From Paenibacillus ihumii (lineage in GTDB: Bacteria > Bacillota > Bacilli > Paenibacillales > Paenibacillaceae), in the NCBI RefSeq assembly GCF_001403875.1, contig NZ_LN884299.1, positions 248,001 through 312,000 of the forward strand: a stretch of DNA of 64,000 bases, read 5' to 3'. This document shows, one piece after another, positions 17,776-26,645 of this stretch. The translations under genes and the position numbers were made by a program. The notes beneath the pieces were generated by a model. It ran no database searches and was not told the DNA's origin. It was given only the letters and a program-made list of their open reading frames with translations. The number at the start of each line of letters is the position of its first letter. The stretch's first letter is position 1.

Positions 17776-18843
17776 TTATTTCGGCGCATAAATTTGCGTG
17801 AATATGCCACCGTCGCTAAAATGCTTCTGTTGAGCTTCGGCCCATCCGCCGAATTCCTCGTCTATCGTAAACAGCTTGATTTCCGGGAATGCCTCCTTGA
17901 ACTTGCTCTTTACACTATCCAGCGTAGGGCGGTAATAATTCTCCGCCGCAATCGTCTGGCCTTCCTCGGAGTAGAGGTATTCCAAATATGCCTCGGCTAC
18001 CTCACGTGTCCCTTTTTTGTCGGCATTTTTATCTACGACCGCTACAGGCGGTTCAGCCAAAATACTCTCCGACGGGTACACGATGTCGAACTTATCCGGG
18101 CCAAGCTCATCCACAGACAGCCAGGCCTCATTCTCCCAAGCCAGCAGCACGTCTCCCAATCCGCGCTCCACGAATGTCGTGGTAGCTCCGCGAGCACCGC
18201 TGTCCAGTACCGGGACATGCTCGTACAGTTCTTTTACGAATTCCTGAGCTTTGGCCTCATCATTGTTGTTCTGATGCAGCGCGTACCCCCATGCCGCGAG
18301 GTAATTCCAGCGCGCCCCTCCAGAGGTTTGCGGGTTAGGCGTAATAACCTCAATACCATCCTTGATCAGATCGTCCCAATCCTTGATGCCTTTCGGATTT
18401 CCTTTGCGAACCAGGAACACGATCGTCGAGGTGTATGGCGAGCTGTTATGATCGTATTTCTGCTGCCAGCCTTCGTTGATCAACCCGGCCTGCTGGATGG
18501 CGTCGATATCATAACCGAGAGCTAATGTAACTACATCCGCATCAAGTCCGTCGATGACCGCCCGCCCCTGCTTGCCGGAGCCGCCATGGGACTGCTTCAC
18601 CGTAACCTTCTGCCCTGTCTTCTGCTCCCAATGGGCAGCGAAGGCTTTGTTGAACTCGGTATACAGCTCGCGGGTCGGGTCATAGGATACGTTCAGCAGG
18701 TTCACCTCCTTGGCTTTACCGGTGTTGGCTTCCGAAGCGTCGGCACCCTTAGCCCCGCTTCCCGTATTTCCGCAGGCCGCAGCAACCAAAGACACCGCCA
18801 ATACAAGCCCTGCAACGAACCCTTGCTTTAACACCTTTTTCAT
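17776..18843 (-). CDS. Sulfate-binding lipoprotein
   Basis: The 355-residue product has a lipoprotein signal peptide with lipobox AAACG, cleaved before Cys24. Family motifs are [31 protein letters not shown] and [16 protein letters not shown], which line the sulfate site in Sbp/CysP proteins. It should capture sulfate (possibly thiosulfate) at the cell surface for CysT/CysW. It is the first gene of the operon and is preceded by a long leader with a hairpin. Confidence 0.93.
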   Translation of the reverse strand: MKKVLKQGFVAGLVLAVSLVAAACGNTGSGAKGADASEANTGKAKEVNLLNVSYDPTRELYTEFNKAFAAHWEQKTGQKVTVKQSHGGSGKQGRAVIDGLDADVVTLALGYDIDAIQQAGLINEGWQQKYDHNSSPYTSTIVFLVRKGNPKGIKDWDDLIKDGIEVITPNPQTSGGARWNYLAAWGYALHQNNNDEAKAQEFVKELYEHVPVLDSGARGATTTFVERGLGDVLLAWENEAWLSVDELGPDKFDIVYPSESILAEPPVAVVDKNADKKGTREVAEAYLEYLYSEEGQTIAAENYYRPTLDSVKSKFKEAFPEIKLFTIDEEFGGWAEAQQKHFSDGGIFTQIYAPK

Positions 18844-18991
18844 TAATACTCACTCTCCCCATCTCTCTAGAATTTCTAATGACCATTTCTTTTTCTGTGA
18901 AATGCCTTGTGTTCTTAAACAACCTCTCATGATAACATTCATGCCATTGTCTAATTCCATGCCGTCTGTCTAATCCCATATCGTCTGCCTA

Positions 18992-19075
18992 ACAAAAATA
19001 GAAAGAGGAACGCCCTATCCCTACGGTCAGACCGAACTGCTACCGTGTCTGCCAAGGCAAGTAGAGCGTTCCTCC
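18992..19075 (-). promoter_or_regulatory. Leader hairpin, possible attenuator of the sulfate operon
   Basis: On the minus strand a GAGGAACGC/GCGTTCCTC stem (arms at 19004-19013 and 19063-19074) is followed by CTTTCTATTTTTG. Smaller hairpins (GCCTTGGC, CGGTCTGACCG) sit inside the loop. It lies in the ~290-nt leader of the sulfate-binding gene and can act as an intrinsic terminator. It lacks the conserved core of an S-box (SAM) riboswitch and the T-box TGG-ACC motif, so its class is unknown. Confidence 0.5.
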
Positions 19076-19137
19076 GTCCGTACGGTGAGAACATTATTTT
19101 ATTTATTATTCCTACCTGTTTAGTATGCTATGATTGT

Positions 19138-19166
19138 ATTCTATATGCGCTGGGTTTTCTTGTCAA
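19138..19166 (-). promoter_or_regulatory. Sigma-A promoter of the sulfate transport operon
   Basis: On the minus strand a consensus TTGACA (-35, plus-strand 19161-19166) and TAGAAT (-10, 19138-19143) are separated by exactly 17 bp. Transcription should begin near 19130, leaving a leader of about 285 nt. Confidence 0.88.
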
Positions 19167-19254
19167 ACACTTTTATTGGAATTGTATTAAAAATCTATAA
19201 AATAAGCTTATATTCCCCTTAGTAGCATATTAGCCCACCGCTGATCTGGTCACG

Positions 19255-19288
19255 CAAAAAAGAACAAGGCCTTGAGGGCCTTGTCCTT
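19255..19288 (-). terminator. Orphan terminator-like hairpin
   Basis: CAAGGCC/GGCCTTG stem with, on the minus strand, a following TTCTTTTTT. No gene ends nearby on that strand; the closest, pgl, ends 1.1 kb away at 20401. Confidence 0.6.
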
Positions 19289-19304
19289 AGAGTTGTTTTG
19301 AGAT

Positions 19305-19398
19305 TGTGCTTTGTGGTTGTGCTTTGTGGTTGTGCTTTGTGGTTGTGCTTTGTGGTTGTGCTTTGTGGTTGTGCTTTGTGGTTGTGCTTTGTGGTTGT
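19305..19398. repeat. 13-bp perfect tandem repeat GTGCTTTGTGGTT
   Basis: About seven practically identical 13-bp units. The absence of divergence suggests recent expansion. Confidence 0.95.
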
Positions 19399-19458
19399 TC
19401 CTAGGGGATATGCTCAGAGAGTCAGTGCTGTAGGAATTGTGCTTAGGATTTGTGCTTT

Positions 19459-19643
19459 TAACGGACAGGAGATCCGCTATTTGCCGAAAAAGCCCTTCTT
19501 TCGCCAAGCTTACGGACCCTGGTTCCGCTATTCGGCCAAAATGGCTAGCAAAAACACGTTTTTCGGTGCAATAGCGGAACGTAGGTCCGTTAGCTCTCCT
19601 AATTCCCCGTTATTTCACAAATAGCGGCTTCTGTGTCCGTTAC
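19459..19643. repeat. Dispersed F-F-R-R element, copy A
   Basis: Two forward units (TAACGGACnnnnGATCCGCTATTT and a second at 19509-19530) are followed by two inverted units (AATAGCGGAACnnnGGTCCGTTA at about 19570 and 19615). The same order and spacing recur at 42535-42709. It resembles a bacterial interspersed mosaic (REP/BIME-like) element. It has no coding capacity. Confidence 0.8.
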
Positions 19644-19932
19644 GCATTCAGGTGGCTGACCAACCGTCCCCCCGCCGTAACACCGCTTACTGGACACACA
19701 ACTATTCTCATCAAAACAACACTACAGCGCTGGACACACCACTGTTCTCATCAATTAACACTACGGTGCTGGAATGCATCAATGAACTCACCAAACCGCA
19801 CGGCGCAGATCAACACCAACTATCGAGCAAACTAAATTTGTTCACCAGTTATCGCACCAGTCTCCGAAATCAACGTACTATAATCGAATCCTGCCACCTA
19901 GCTCACAAATCTAAACTCATTACATATAGTCT

Positions 19933-20012
19933 CATCTAGTGCTCATATAGTGCTTATATAGTGCTTATATAGTGCTCATATAGTGCTCATCTAGTGCTTA
20001 TATAGTGCTCAT
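19933..20012. repeat. 11-12-bp tandem repeat ATAGTGCTYAT
   Basis: About seven copies of TAGTGCTCATA / TAGTGCTTATA. A short flanking part (20150-20290) repeats ACTAGAGATATCGC more loosely. Confidence 0.88.
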
Positions 20013-20400
20013 CCCACCCGTTGATCTCCATCAACCAGCAATCCTCGTCTAAGCCATTGACCACAAGCCAGTTTTCAGTTCCCACTGATAGGCCGTTCTC
20101 TCCACAGCTGTTATTGCCATTATAATAGCTATTACTAACTCACCCTATAGACGCTACAGACACTAGAGATATCGCGAATTCAAAAATAAGCCCTAAGGAT
20201 CGCAGAAACTAGAGATATCGCAAATATCACATAAGAGCAACACCACTGATATTACAGATATCACAGCGCCATAGATACCAGACCTCAACAGGCACCACCT
20301 CAGCACGCCAGCACCACAGGCCCCCCACCACCACAGATACCGCAGACGCTACAATCATCACAAGCGTCGAGCTTGACACTCCGCCAAGAAATCGGTACGG

Positions 20401-21558
20401 CTACCGGGGAACTACCGCGATGCAGGAGGGATCCTTGACCTCCAGCTTGCTGTCGGTTAGCGAGAGGCTGCCGGTAGCCGGATCACGGCGCAGAAGGGTG
20501 ATGGTGCTGCTGAATTGGTTCGCTGCGAGCACGTAGTCGTCCAGAACAGCAAAGTTGCGCGGCCATTTTCCGCCTACGCTAGTCCACTCCGGCTCGCTGA
20601 GCTGGCCCGTCGATGGGTCAAGCCGGAAGCGGACGATGCTGTCATGGCCACGGTTCGATGCGTATACATATTTGCCGTCTGGCGAGAAATGAATGTCCGC
20701 CGCATAGCTCTCCTCGGCGTAGTCCTCGGGAAGCGTGCTTACGTGCTGGATAATTTCCAAGATGCCCTGCGTAGGATTGTAAGCATAAACGGTAACTGTG
20801 TTGTCCAGCTCATTAACGCCATAAGCGATCGTATCAGATTGGTGAATGATGAAATGCCTCGGCCCTGCTCCGGGCGGCAGCGACACCTCACGGTGGGTCA
20901 CCAGCTTGCCTTCCTCCAGCCTGTAAATGATGATCTGGTCAAGGCCAAGATCGGATACGAAGGCATACTGGCCATCCTTCGACGGGACAACATTATGGGC
21001 ATGGGCCGCTGCCTGGCGATCCTGGCGGAAGCCGCTGCCAATATGCTGGACAGCCGATGCCATACGGGATAAGTTCCCCTCTCCGTCCAATTCGAAGCTG
21101 TTCACGTGGGCGCTGGAATAGTTGGCGACAAGCAGGTGCCCGGAAGGGGACAGCGACAAATGACACGGCCCCGCACCCTCTGTACTCGCTGTACCAAGCA
21201 GAGACAATCTGCCGTCAGCCGAATCAACGGCATAAGCAGCAACCTGGCCTTCCTCGGATTCTATAGCGGCGTATAGCCGCAATGCTCCCGAGCCCGTCAG
21301 CGCAGTGCCTGCAAAGTTAGCCATGTCCACTCCGGAACCGCTTTCATTTCCTTGTCCATCCCGTGCGTCTTCATAGCGTCCAGCGCCCTGGCTATCCGCT
21401 ACAATCAGAAAAGAAGGATTCTCTATTCCGGATGTTCCATGATGAAGGCGAAGCTCGCCGCTACCGGTATCCAAGCTGCAGAGATGAATTCCCTCCCCCT
21501 CCCGGGCCGAATAGCCCCCAACGTAGAAATACTGTACTTCCTGGTTATTGATGCTCAT
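20401..21558 (-). CDS. pgl: 6-phosphogluconolactonase family protein (YkgB type)
   Basis: The 385-residue seven-bladed beta-propeller lactonase would hydrolyse 6-phosphogluconolactone in the pentose phosphate pathway. ATG 21558 (MSINNQEVQYFYVGGYS) is preferred because GGGGGA precedes it; an ATG 15 bp upstream is weaker. Family motifs include GPCHLSLSPSGHLLVANYSS, AHAHNVVPSKDGQYAFVSDLGLD, GAGPRHFIIH and YVYASNRGHDSI. A Gly/Ser-rich stretch near residues 60-80 is longer than usual. Confidence 0.88.
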   Translation of the reverse strand: MSINNQEVQYFYVGGYSAREGEGIHLCSLDTGSGELRLHHGTSGIENPSFLIVADSQGAGRYEDARDGQGNESGSGVDMANFAGTALTGSGALRLYAAIESEEGQVAAYAVDSADGRLSLLGTASTEGAGPCHLSLSPSGHLLVANYSSAHVNSFELDGEGNLSRMASAVQHIGSGFRQDRQAAAHAHNVVPSKDGQYAFVSDLGLDQIIIYRLEEGKLVTHREVSLPPGAGPRHFIIHQSDTIAYGVNELDNTVTVYAYNPTQGILEIIQHVSTLPEDYAEESYAADIHFSPDGKYVYASNRGHDSIVRFRLDPSTGQLSEPEWTSVGGKWPRNFAVLDDYVLAANQFSSTITLLRRDPATGSLSLTDSKLEVKDPSCIAVVPR

Positions 21559-21590
21559 TGCATTTTCCCCCAATCAGTTTGATTAAATTT

Positions 21591-22013
21591 CTAGACTCGC
21601 AGCTCCAGAAGTAAATCCTTCACTCGGGATACCTGGATTCCGTCAAAATACCGTTCAAGCTGATCCTCTCCCCCGGCAAAAATCCGATCCATCACCTCAT
21701 GCATCTTCGAGGATACCTGACAGGGCGATTCCTCGCTGCCCGAGCACCAGCCGGGCTGCAGGGAGCCCCTGGCGAACAGGCGATACAAATCGCCAAGGCT
21801 GATGGCATTCAAATCGGCGCTGAGCAAGTAGCCGCCGCCCACTCCTTCCTTCGTCGCCACATACCCTTGCTTCCTTAGCAGGCTCAGCACCTTGCGGACA
21901 CGGGCAGGGTGCGTCGCTACGCTCGCCGCGATTTTCTCGCTGTTGGCGATACAGTCCGCATTCATGTGAAGAAAAAGAAGGCAATGCAGGGCAACCGTAA
22001 ACTCGCTGTTCAT
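21591..22013 (-). CDS. Rrf2-family transcriptional regulator (YwnA-like)
   Basis: The 140-residue protein has a winged helix (about residues 5-65). It includes ANSEKIAASVATHPARVRKVLSLL and the wing GYVATKEGVGGGYLLS. Two Cys (WCSGSEESPC, about residues 96-105) are present, fewer than the three of Fe-S Rrf2 sensors such as IscR. It may respond to redox or act without a cluster. It is 18 bp after pgl's promoter-proximal end and divergent from the CcdC gene. The target is unknown. Confidence 0.85.
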   Translation of the reverse strand: MNSEFTVALHCLLFLHMNADCIANSEKIAASVATHPARVRKVLSLLRKQGYVATKEGVGGGYLLSADLNAISLGDLYRLFARGSLQPGWCSGSEESPCQVSSKMHEVMDRIFAGGEDQLERYFDGIQVSRVKDLLLELRV

Positions 22014-22182
22014 TTTCCTTTCCCCTTTCCGTCATATCCTTGAAACATTAAGCCAATGATTTAGCGAGCCTTCCGCCCATTTTTATTTTCTGCATGTGAT
22101 TTATGTTATAATGGTCTCGCCATCACCTGTCATGAATAGCCATTTTGCATAAAACTACACATGTTCAAGAAAGGGACATTTC

Positions 22183-22674
22183 ATGAATGTAATCATTCCT
22201 TCTTATATGCAGGTTTTTGTAACTGTTGGAGCCATCGTCATGGCTGTACTTGCGTTATTCATCCGGTTAAAGGCGAGCCGCAGGCCAGTAACGATCAAGA
22301 AGATCATTATCCCGCCGCTCGGCATGACTACGGGCTTCGGCATGTTCATCGTTCCCGATATGCACATCCCGGTACTATGGGGCGTAATCGCCTTTGCCGT
22401 TGGCTGGCTGTTCTTCTCTTATCCGCTGAACCGCAGCACCCAGTTCGAATTGATCGACGGCGAAGTTTACGCCAAACGCTCTCGCGGCTTTGCCTATATC
22501 CTGATTGGCTTGCTTGCGCTGAGGCTCGTCCTGCATGAGGTCGTGGAGCAATACATCTCGGTGCTCCAGACAGGCTCCGTATTTTTCCTGCTGGCTTACG
22601 GGATGATTCTTCGCTGGCGGCTGTTCATGCTGAAGGAATACCGCCGCATTACAGGACAGCTTCATGCGGACTAA
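22183..22674 (+). CDS. CcdC-like membrane protein
   Basis: The 163-residue product has four to five membrane helices and IKKIIIPPLGMTTGFGMFIVP near residues 40-60. It also has the FSYPLNRSTQFELIDGEVY block typical of the CcdC (DUF1453) family. CcdC sits beside the cytochrome c maturation gene ccdA in Bacillus, but its own role is unclear. ATG 22183 has AAGAAAGGGA upstream. Confidence 0.85.
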   Translation: MNVIIPSYMQVFVTVGAIVMAVLALFIRLKASRRPVTIKKIIIPPLGMTTGFGMFIVPDMHIPVLWGVIAFAVGWLFFSYPLNRSTQFELIDGEVYAKRSRGFAYILIGLLALRLVLHEVVEQYISVLQTGSVFFLLAYGMILRWRLFMLKEYRRITGQLHAD

Positions 22675-22767
22675 TCCCAAAGCGTAAGCTTGCTTCCAAC
22701 ATATTAAATTTTATAGAGGGTTGCAATCTTTTTCCACTACATTTTATTGTTGCCCTATTCATACGAC

Positions 22768-22816
22768 AAACAGGTTATCCAGATGACGACGCTCGTCAAC
22801 CGGATAACCTGTTTTT
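22768..22816 (+). terminator. Terminator after the CcdC-like gene
   Basis: AAACAGGTTATCC pairs with GGATAACCTGTTT, closed by a 20-nt loop with its own GACGACG/CGTC pairing, then TTTTTAT. Confidence 0.92.
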
Positions 22817-22887
22817 ATATGCCATCTAGCGTTAGATAGCGATGGATAGAGCTAAATGCAATAGCAGCAGTTAAACTGCCGGCTCCC

Positions 22888-24045
22888 TTATCCCCTTGCC
22901 TGCCCTTCGCTGGGACGAAGTATCGCCGAGCCGATAATCAGCAGGACGAAAGCCATAAGCGCGAGAATAAGCAGCGGGATGCCGATCCCTCCCAGACTGC
23001 TCCCGGAGGAGAGCTGCTCGACGGCCTGAATCGCCCATTTCTGCGGGACGAAATTAGCCGCCTTCTGCATGTATTCCGGCATGAAGGAGAGCGGCCAGAA
23101 GCAGCCTCCGATCATGCAGGTCGGGGTAATGATCAAGTTGTTCAGCATCCCGGCGTTCTGCGGATTGCGGATCAATCCGGCCGCGGCGCTCGCGATGCCC
23201 ATGGCGACGAGCATGAAGGTGGCCAGCACGATGAAGTGCAGATGCAGCGGGATTCCTGCGTCATAGCGCAGCACCCAGCGGCTGAGCAGGAGCACGACCG
23301 CAATCTGTATGATGCCGACGAAGAAGCTCCCGAGAAAATTGCCCGCGGCGATCTCCCATGCCCTGACCGGGGCGCTAAAGATGCGGGCCAGCGTCCGCTT
23401 GCTGCGGTCTTCGACGATTTGCGTCACCGAGCTGCTGATCAGGCTCATCAGGAACATCAGCGTAAAGCCTGTAACTGTGCTAAGCCCCTTTCTCGGATAG
23501 AGGCGCAAATCCTCGCTAACAGCGGTTACGCGATGCATCCCCGTCTCGCGGAGCACATCGCCCAGAGCGGTGCCGCTCGGCCCGTCCTCTCCGGCAGCCG
23601 CCTTCACCAGCCCAGCGGAAGATGCCAGCCCCCGCGCGAGCCCCTCCAGGCTAATGCGAAGGGTAAAGGTCGCTTCGTTCGTCATCAAATCATAGACCAG
23701 AAGCTTGGGGACGCCTCCGGAGCGGACACCCTCGGTGAACCCGGCTGGGATGGTAAAGCCTACTGCCGCTTTTTTGGACAGCAGCGCTTCCTTCATCTCC
23801 GCCTCATCCTCATATTGCTGCAGAGCATAGCCTGGCTTGCCTGCCAGCTCCTCCAGCAAGAATGCGCTCGCCATGCCCTGATCCCGGTCCACGTATGCGA
23901 TTTGCTGCAGCGTCATCTCTTCCCGCCCCAACAGGGCAATTACGAGAGCGATAACAACGCAAGGCAGCAGAATATAGCCCAGTATCCCTTTCCGGGTGCC
24001 GATCGTCCGTCTGATGACATTCCAGGCAATCGTCAAGCTACTCAT
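22888..24045 (-). CDS. ABC-2 type export permease (LnrN/YfiN-like)
   Basis: The 385-residue permease has an N-terminal membrane helix, a large extracytoplasmic domain (about 40-190) and five C-terminal helices, the ABC-2 (YhgE/NatB) pattern. ATG 24045 is chosen because it has GGAAGGTGGG; it overlaps the upstream permease stop by 8 bp. The ATPase + two permeases + divergent NarL-type two-component system matches the arrangement of linearmycin-resistance lnrLMN/lnrJK in B. subtilis. Substrate unproven. Confidence 0.8.
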   Translation of the reverse strand: MSSLTIAWNVIRRTIGTRKGILGYILLPCVVIALVIALLGREEMTLQQIAYVDRDQGMASAFLLEELAGKPGYALQQYEDEAEMKEALLSKKAAVGFTIPAGFTEGVRSGGVPKLLVYDLMTNEATFTLRISLEGLARGLASSAGLVKAAAGEDGPSGTALGDVLRETGMHRVTAVSEDLRLYPRKGLSTVTGFTLMFLMSLISSSVTQIVEDRSKRTLARIFSAPVRAWEIAAGNFLGSFFVGIIQIAVVLLLSRWVLRYDAGIPLHLHFIVLATFMLVAMGIASAAAGLIRNPQNAGMLNNLIITPTCMIGGCFWPLSFMPEYMQKAANFVPQKWAIQAVEQLSSGSSLGGIGIPLLILALMAFVLLIIGSAILRPSEGQARG

Positions 24046-25258
24046 GATAACCCACCTTCCGATATGAAACGATGCCAGCCGCGAGAAGCAGCAAGCAGCA
24101 TAGGCCAAGCATCGCTACGTACTTCATCACTTCATCAGGACCTTCCCCGAGCATTAAACGCAGGATGGCCTGGAGCGCCCAATGGTTCACCGTGAATTCG
24201 CCCATGCGCTGAATCAGCTCGATCGGCAGCGGCTGAAAGCCCCCGCTTAGAAATGTCATGATCACGATAACCGTCACGACGACGGATCGGGCAACCGTAG
24301 CTGAGCCGGACAGCAGAGTAATAATTATGGCCAGCATCATGGAGGCGGTGATGACAAGCACGCAAATCAAGACGAGCAGCCCCAGGTGACGCCCCCAATC
24401 CACGCCGTAAAACCACGTCGTTCCGCCAATGATGACAACAGCCTGCAAAAAAGCGACCAAGCTGTTCCCGGCGATTTTTCCCAAAAAGATCTCCAGCGTG
24501 CTCACAGGCATCGCATTTAACCTGTACAGCGTCTTGGTGCGCTTCTCCTCAGACAGGCTGATGCTGGCCGATAGACTGGAATACAGCAGGAACATGATCA
24601 GCATGGAGGCTGCGTAATATTGAAAAGAAGAGTACGTCTCGCCGCGTGCATTCAAGGAAGCCGTCTCCACGTATGAGGTCTCCGGGGAGCCTACCGCCCC
24701 CCTTCCCCCCATGGATTCCATGGCTCCCATCGCCTCTACAGCAGCCTTCGGCCCCAAAGCGATGATTGCAGCCTGCACCCGGTTCACTTCATCCAGGTAA
24801 GCCTGAAATACCATCGTGGCAGCTTGATTTTTCATGCTGTCTTTACCGGGGATCAGCTCCCACGTGGCTGCCTTCCCCGCCATGACCCGCTCCTCGAAGT
24901 CAGCCGGAATGACCACGGCAAAATCCGCGTTCCCCTGAATCAGCGCCCTGACCGCATCATCACGGCTCCCTATGCTCTCAGTCTGCAGACGCTGGCTGAT
25001 TTCCGGAGCATCTAAAAATTCCCGGAGTCCAAAGCCGGCTCCAAGCTCCCTCTGCCCGGCAGTTCCCTCGGTCTTCGGCTCTACGATTATAACCTTGGCC
25101 TGCTCTACCGCAGCCTCCCCGCCATCCGTGAAATTACCTGACAGGGCATTGCCCAATATGAAAATAAGCACCATCGGCAGCAAAAATAAATTCAGCACCA
25201 CAGCGCGCGTCCGGGTGAGCATCCGCAGCTCGAACCAAGCAATAGTCCATAGCTTCAC
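24038..25258 (-). CDS. ABC-2 type export permease (LnrM/YfiM-like)
   Basis: The 406-residue protein has a helix near residues 18-38, an extracytoplasmic domain with AEQAKVIIVEPKTEG, and six C-terminal membrane segments. These include the ABC-2 loop SLSEEKRTKTLYRLNAMPVST. GTG 25258 is the start, behind GGAGGGG. It lies between the ATPase gene (14-bp gap) and the second permease (8-bp overlap), forming one export complex. Confidence 0.82.
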   Translation of the reverse strand: MKLWTIAWFELRMLTRTRAVVLNLFLLPMVLIFILGNALSGNFTDGGEAAVEQAKVIIVEPKTEGTAGQRELGAGFGLREFLDAPEISQRLQTESIGSRDDAVRALIQGNADFAVVIPADFEERVMAGKAATWELIPGKDSMKNQAATMVFQAYLDEVNRVQAAIIALGPKAAVEAMGAMESMGGRGAVGSPETSYVETASLNARGETYSSFQYYAASMLIMFLLYSSLSASISLSEEKRTKTLYRLNAMPVSTLEIFLGKIAGNSLVAFLQAVVIIGGTTWFYGVDWGRHLGLLVLICVLVITASMMLAIIITLLSGSATVARSVVVTVIVIMTFLSGGFQPLPIELIQRMGEFTVNHWALQAILRLMLGEGPDEVMKYVAMLGLCCLLLLAAGIVSYRKVGYHE

Positions 25259-25271
25259 AGCATATCCCCTC

Positions 25272-26207
25272 CTAATCCCGCAGCGTACGCCCGGTCAGAT
25301 TGAGGAACAGCGTCTCCAGCGTCGGCTGCTCGCATACGACGGAATGGATCACGGCGTCATGCTTGGCGCAAATATACAGAATATCCTGCAGCTCGTTCTG
25401 CGAGGACGGCGTGTAGAGCTCAAGCCCGTTCCCGGTCTCCTTGATGCGGGTGATCCGCGGATGCTGCTTCAGCTCGGCCAATACCGCTTCACCTATGCCG
25501 GAAGCGGCCATGACGATTTTCTCTTCGCCGGCTACCCGCTCCCTGAGCTCCTGCTCTGTTCCGCAGGCAATAACATGTCCTTGGTCGACAATGGCTACCC
25601 TGTCGCAGAGGGAGGCCACCTCCTCCATGTAATGGCTGGTATAGATTACTGTAGAGCCCATGCGGTTCAGCTCCCGTACCGATTCCAAAATATGATTGCG
25701 CGATTGGGGATCGATGCCCACTGTCGGCTCATCCATAATGATCAGCTTCGGGCGGTGCACGATCGAGCAGGCGATATTGAGGCGCCGTTTCATCCCGCCG
25801 GAGAACGTATCCGGCCGATGCTTGGCCCGCTCCTCCAGGCCGACAAACCGCAGCGCCTCCTTTACCCGTTCCTTTAGCTCGCCTCCCCGCAGCCCGTACA
25901 ATCGGCCGAAGAAGGCTACATTATCCGCGGCAGGCATATTTTCGTACAATGCAAGATCCTGCGGAACGAGCCCGATCCTCCTTTTCACCTCCAGGGGCCG
26001 TTCCTTGATATCGATCCCGTCGACCGTAATGCTCCCCTGATCCATTGACAGCAGACCAACGATCATATTGATGGTCGTGCTTTTCCCTGCCCCGTTCGGG
26101 CCAAGCAGCCCGAATATTTCTCCGGCCTCGATGGCCAGGCTCAAATGATCAACGGACAATTTGTCCCCGTATCTTTTTACCGCGTTGTTCACTACCACAA
26201 AAGACAT
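25272..26207 (-). CDS. ABC transporter ATP-binding protein (LnrL/daunorubicin-resistance type)
   Basis: The 311-residue ATPase has Walker A LLGPNGAGKSTT near residue 36, signature FSGGMKRRLNIA near 140 and Walker B LIIMDEPTVGID. The C-terminal 90-residue extension is typical of the drug-export DrrA/LnrL group. It energises the two permeases encoded just downstream. It is the first gene of the operon, divergent from the sensor kinase across a repeat-filled gap. Confidence 0.92.
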   Translation of the reverse strand: MSFVVVNNAVKRYGDKLSVDHLSLAIEAGEIFGLLGPNGAGKSTTINMIVGLLSMDQGSITVDGIDIKERPLEVKRRIGLVPQDLALYENMPAADNVAFFGRLYGLRGGELKERVKEALRFVGLEERAKHRPDTFSGGMKRRLNIACSIVHRPKLIIMDEPTVGIDPQSRNHILESVRELNRMGSTVIYTSHYMEEVASLCDRVAIVDQGHVIACGTEQELRERVAGEEKIVMAASGIGEAVLAELKQHPRITRIKETGNGLELYTPSSQNELQDILYICAKHDAVIHSVVCEQPTLETLFLNLTGRTLRD

Positions 26208-26645
26208 TCTGTCTTCGCCCTCCCACGTATCAGTGCTTCTGCTTCTGTATCCATTGTAGCAGGCTGCCCCTTCCGCGTAAGGTAACGATGGTCACCCGTT
26301 TAAAGTGACGAAAGTCACCTCTTTCTGATACTGATACTGATGCTGTTGCTGTTGTTCTTACTCTTGCCCTTGCCCTTGCCCTTGCCCTTGCCCTTGCCCT
26401 TGCTCTTGCTCTTGCTCTTGCTCTTGCTCCTGCTCTTGCTCTTGCTCTTGCTCCTGCTCTTGCTCTTGCTCTTGCTCCTGCTCTTGCTCAAGCACTTGCC
26501 CCTGCCCCAGCACTTGCACCTGCTCTTGCTATTGCCCTGATCTTGCGCTTCTACGCTTTTGGATTTTTGCACTTTTGCAGGCCCGTTACCGGCAAGGGAT
26601 TATGCTATAATAAGTGCATCTTATTTAAGGCAAAGGGGGAGAACG
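26208..26645. other. Divergent intergenic region with repeat array
   Basis: The 438-bp gap between the ABC operon and the histidine kinase gene must hold both promoters. Most of it (26334-26535) is a hexanucleotide array. A TATAAT at 26606-26611 sits about 35 bp before the kinase start and is the likely -10. Confidence 0.6.
26334..26535. repeat. Hexanucleotide array CTTGCC / CTTGCT
   Basis: About 30 units of CTTGCY with CTCCTG variants; a block of CTTGCC is followed by CTTGCT. Leu/Pro or Lys/Ser frames through it are artefacts of the repeat. Confidence 0.95.

Larger units (their letters stand above)
19167..20400. other. 1.2-kb gene-free region
   Basis: Between the sulfate operon promoter and pgl no gene is supported. 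It contains an orphan terminator-like hairpin, a 13-bp array, an F-F-R-R element, an 11-bp array, and AT-rich sequence with repeated ACTAGAGATATCGC. Confidence 0.7.

Noticed and set aside
18992..19075. S-box (SAM) riboswitch or T-box before the sulfate operon
   Set aside because: The conserved S-box core and the T-box TGG-ACC sequence are not present, so only an unclassified hairpin is reported.
26340..26540. Leucine/proline-rich ORFs (also at 57923-58234) and Lys/Ser-rich ORF on the other strand
   Set aside because: Translations of the hexanucleotide or 12-bp arrays with no ribosome binding site and no product resemblance.
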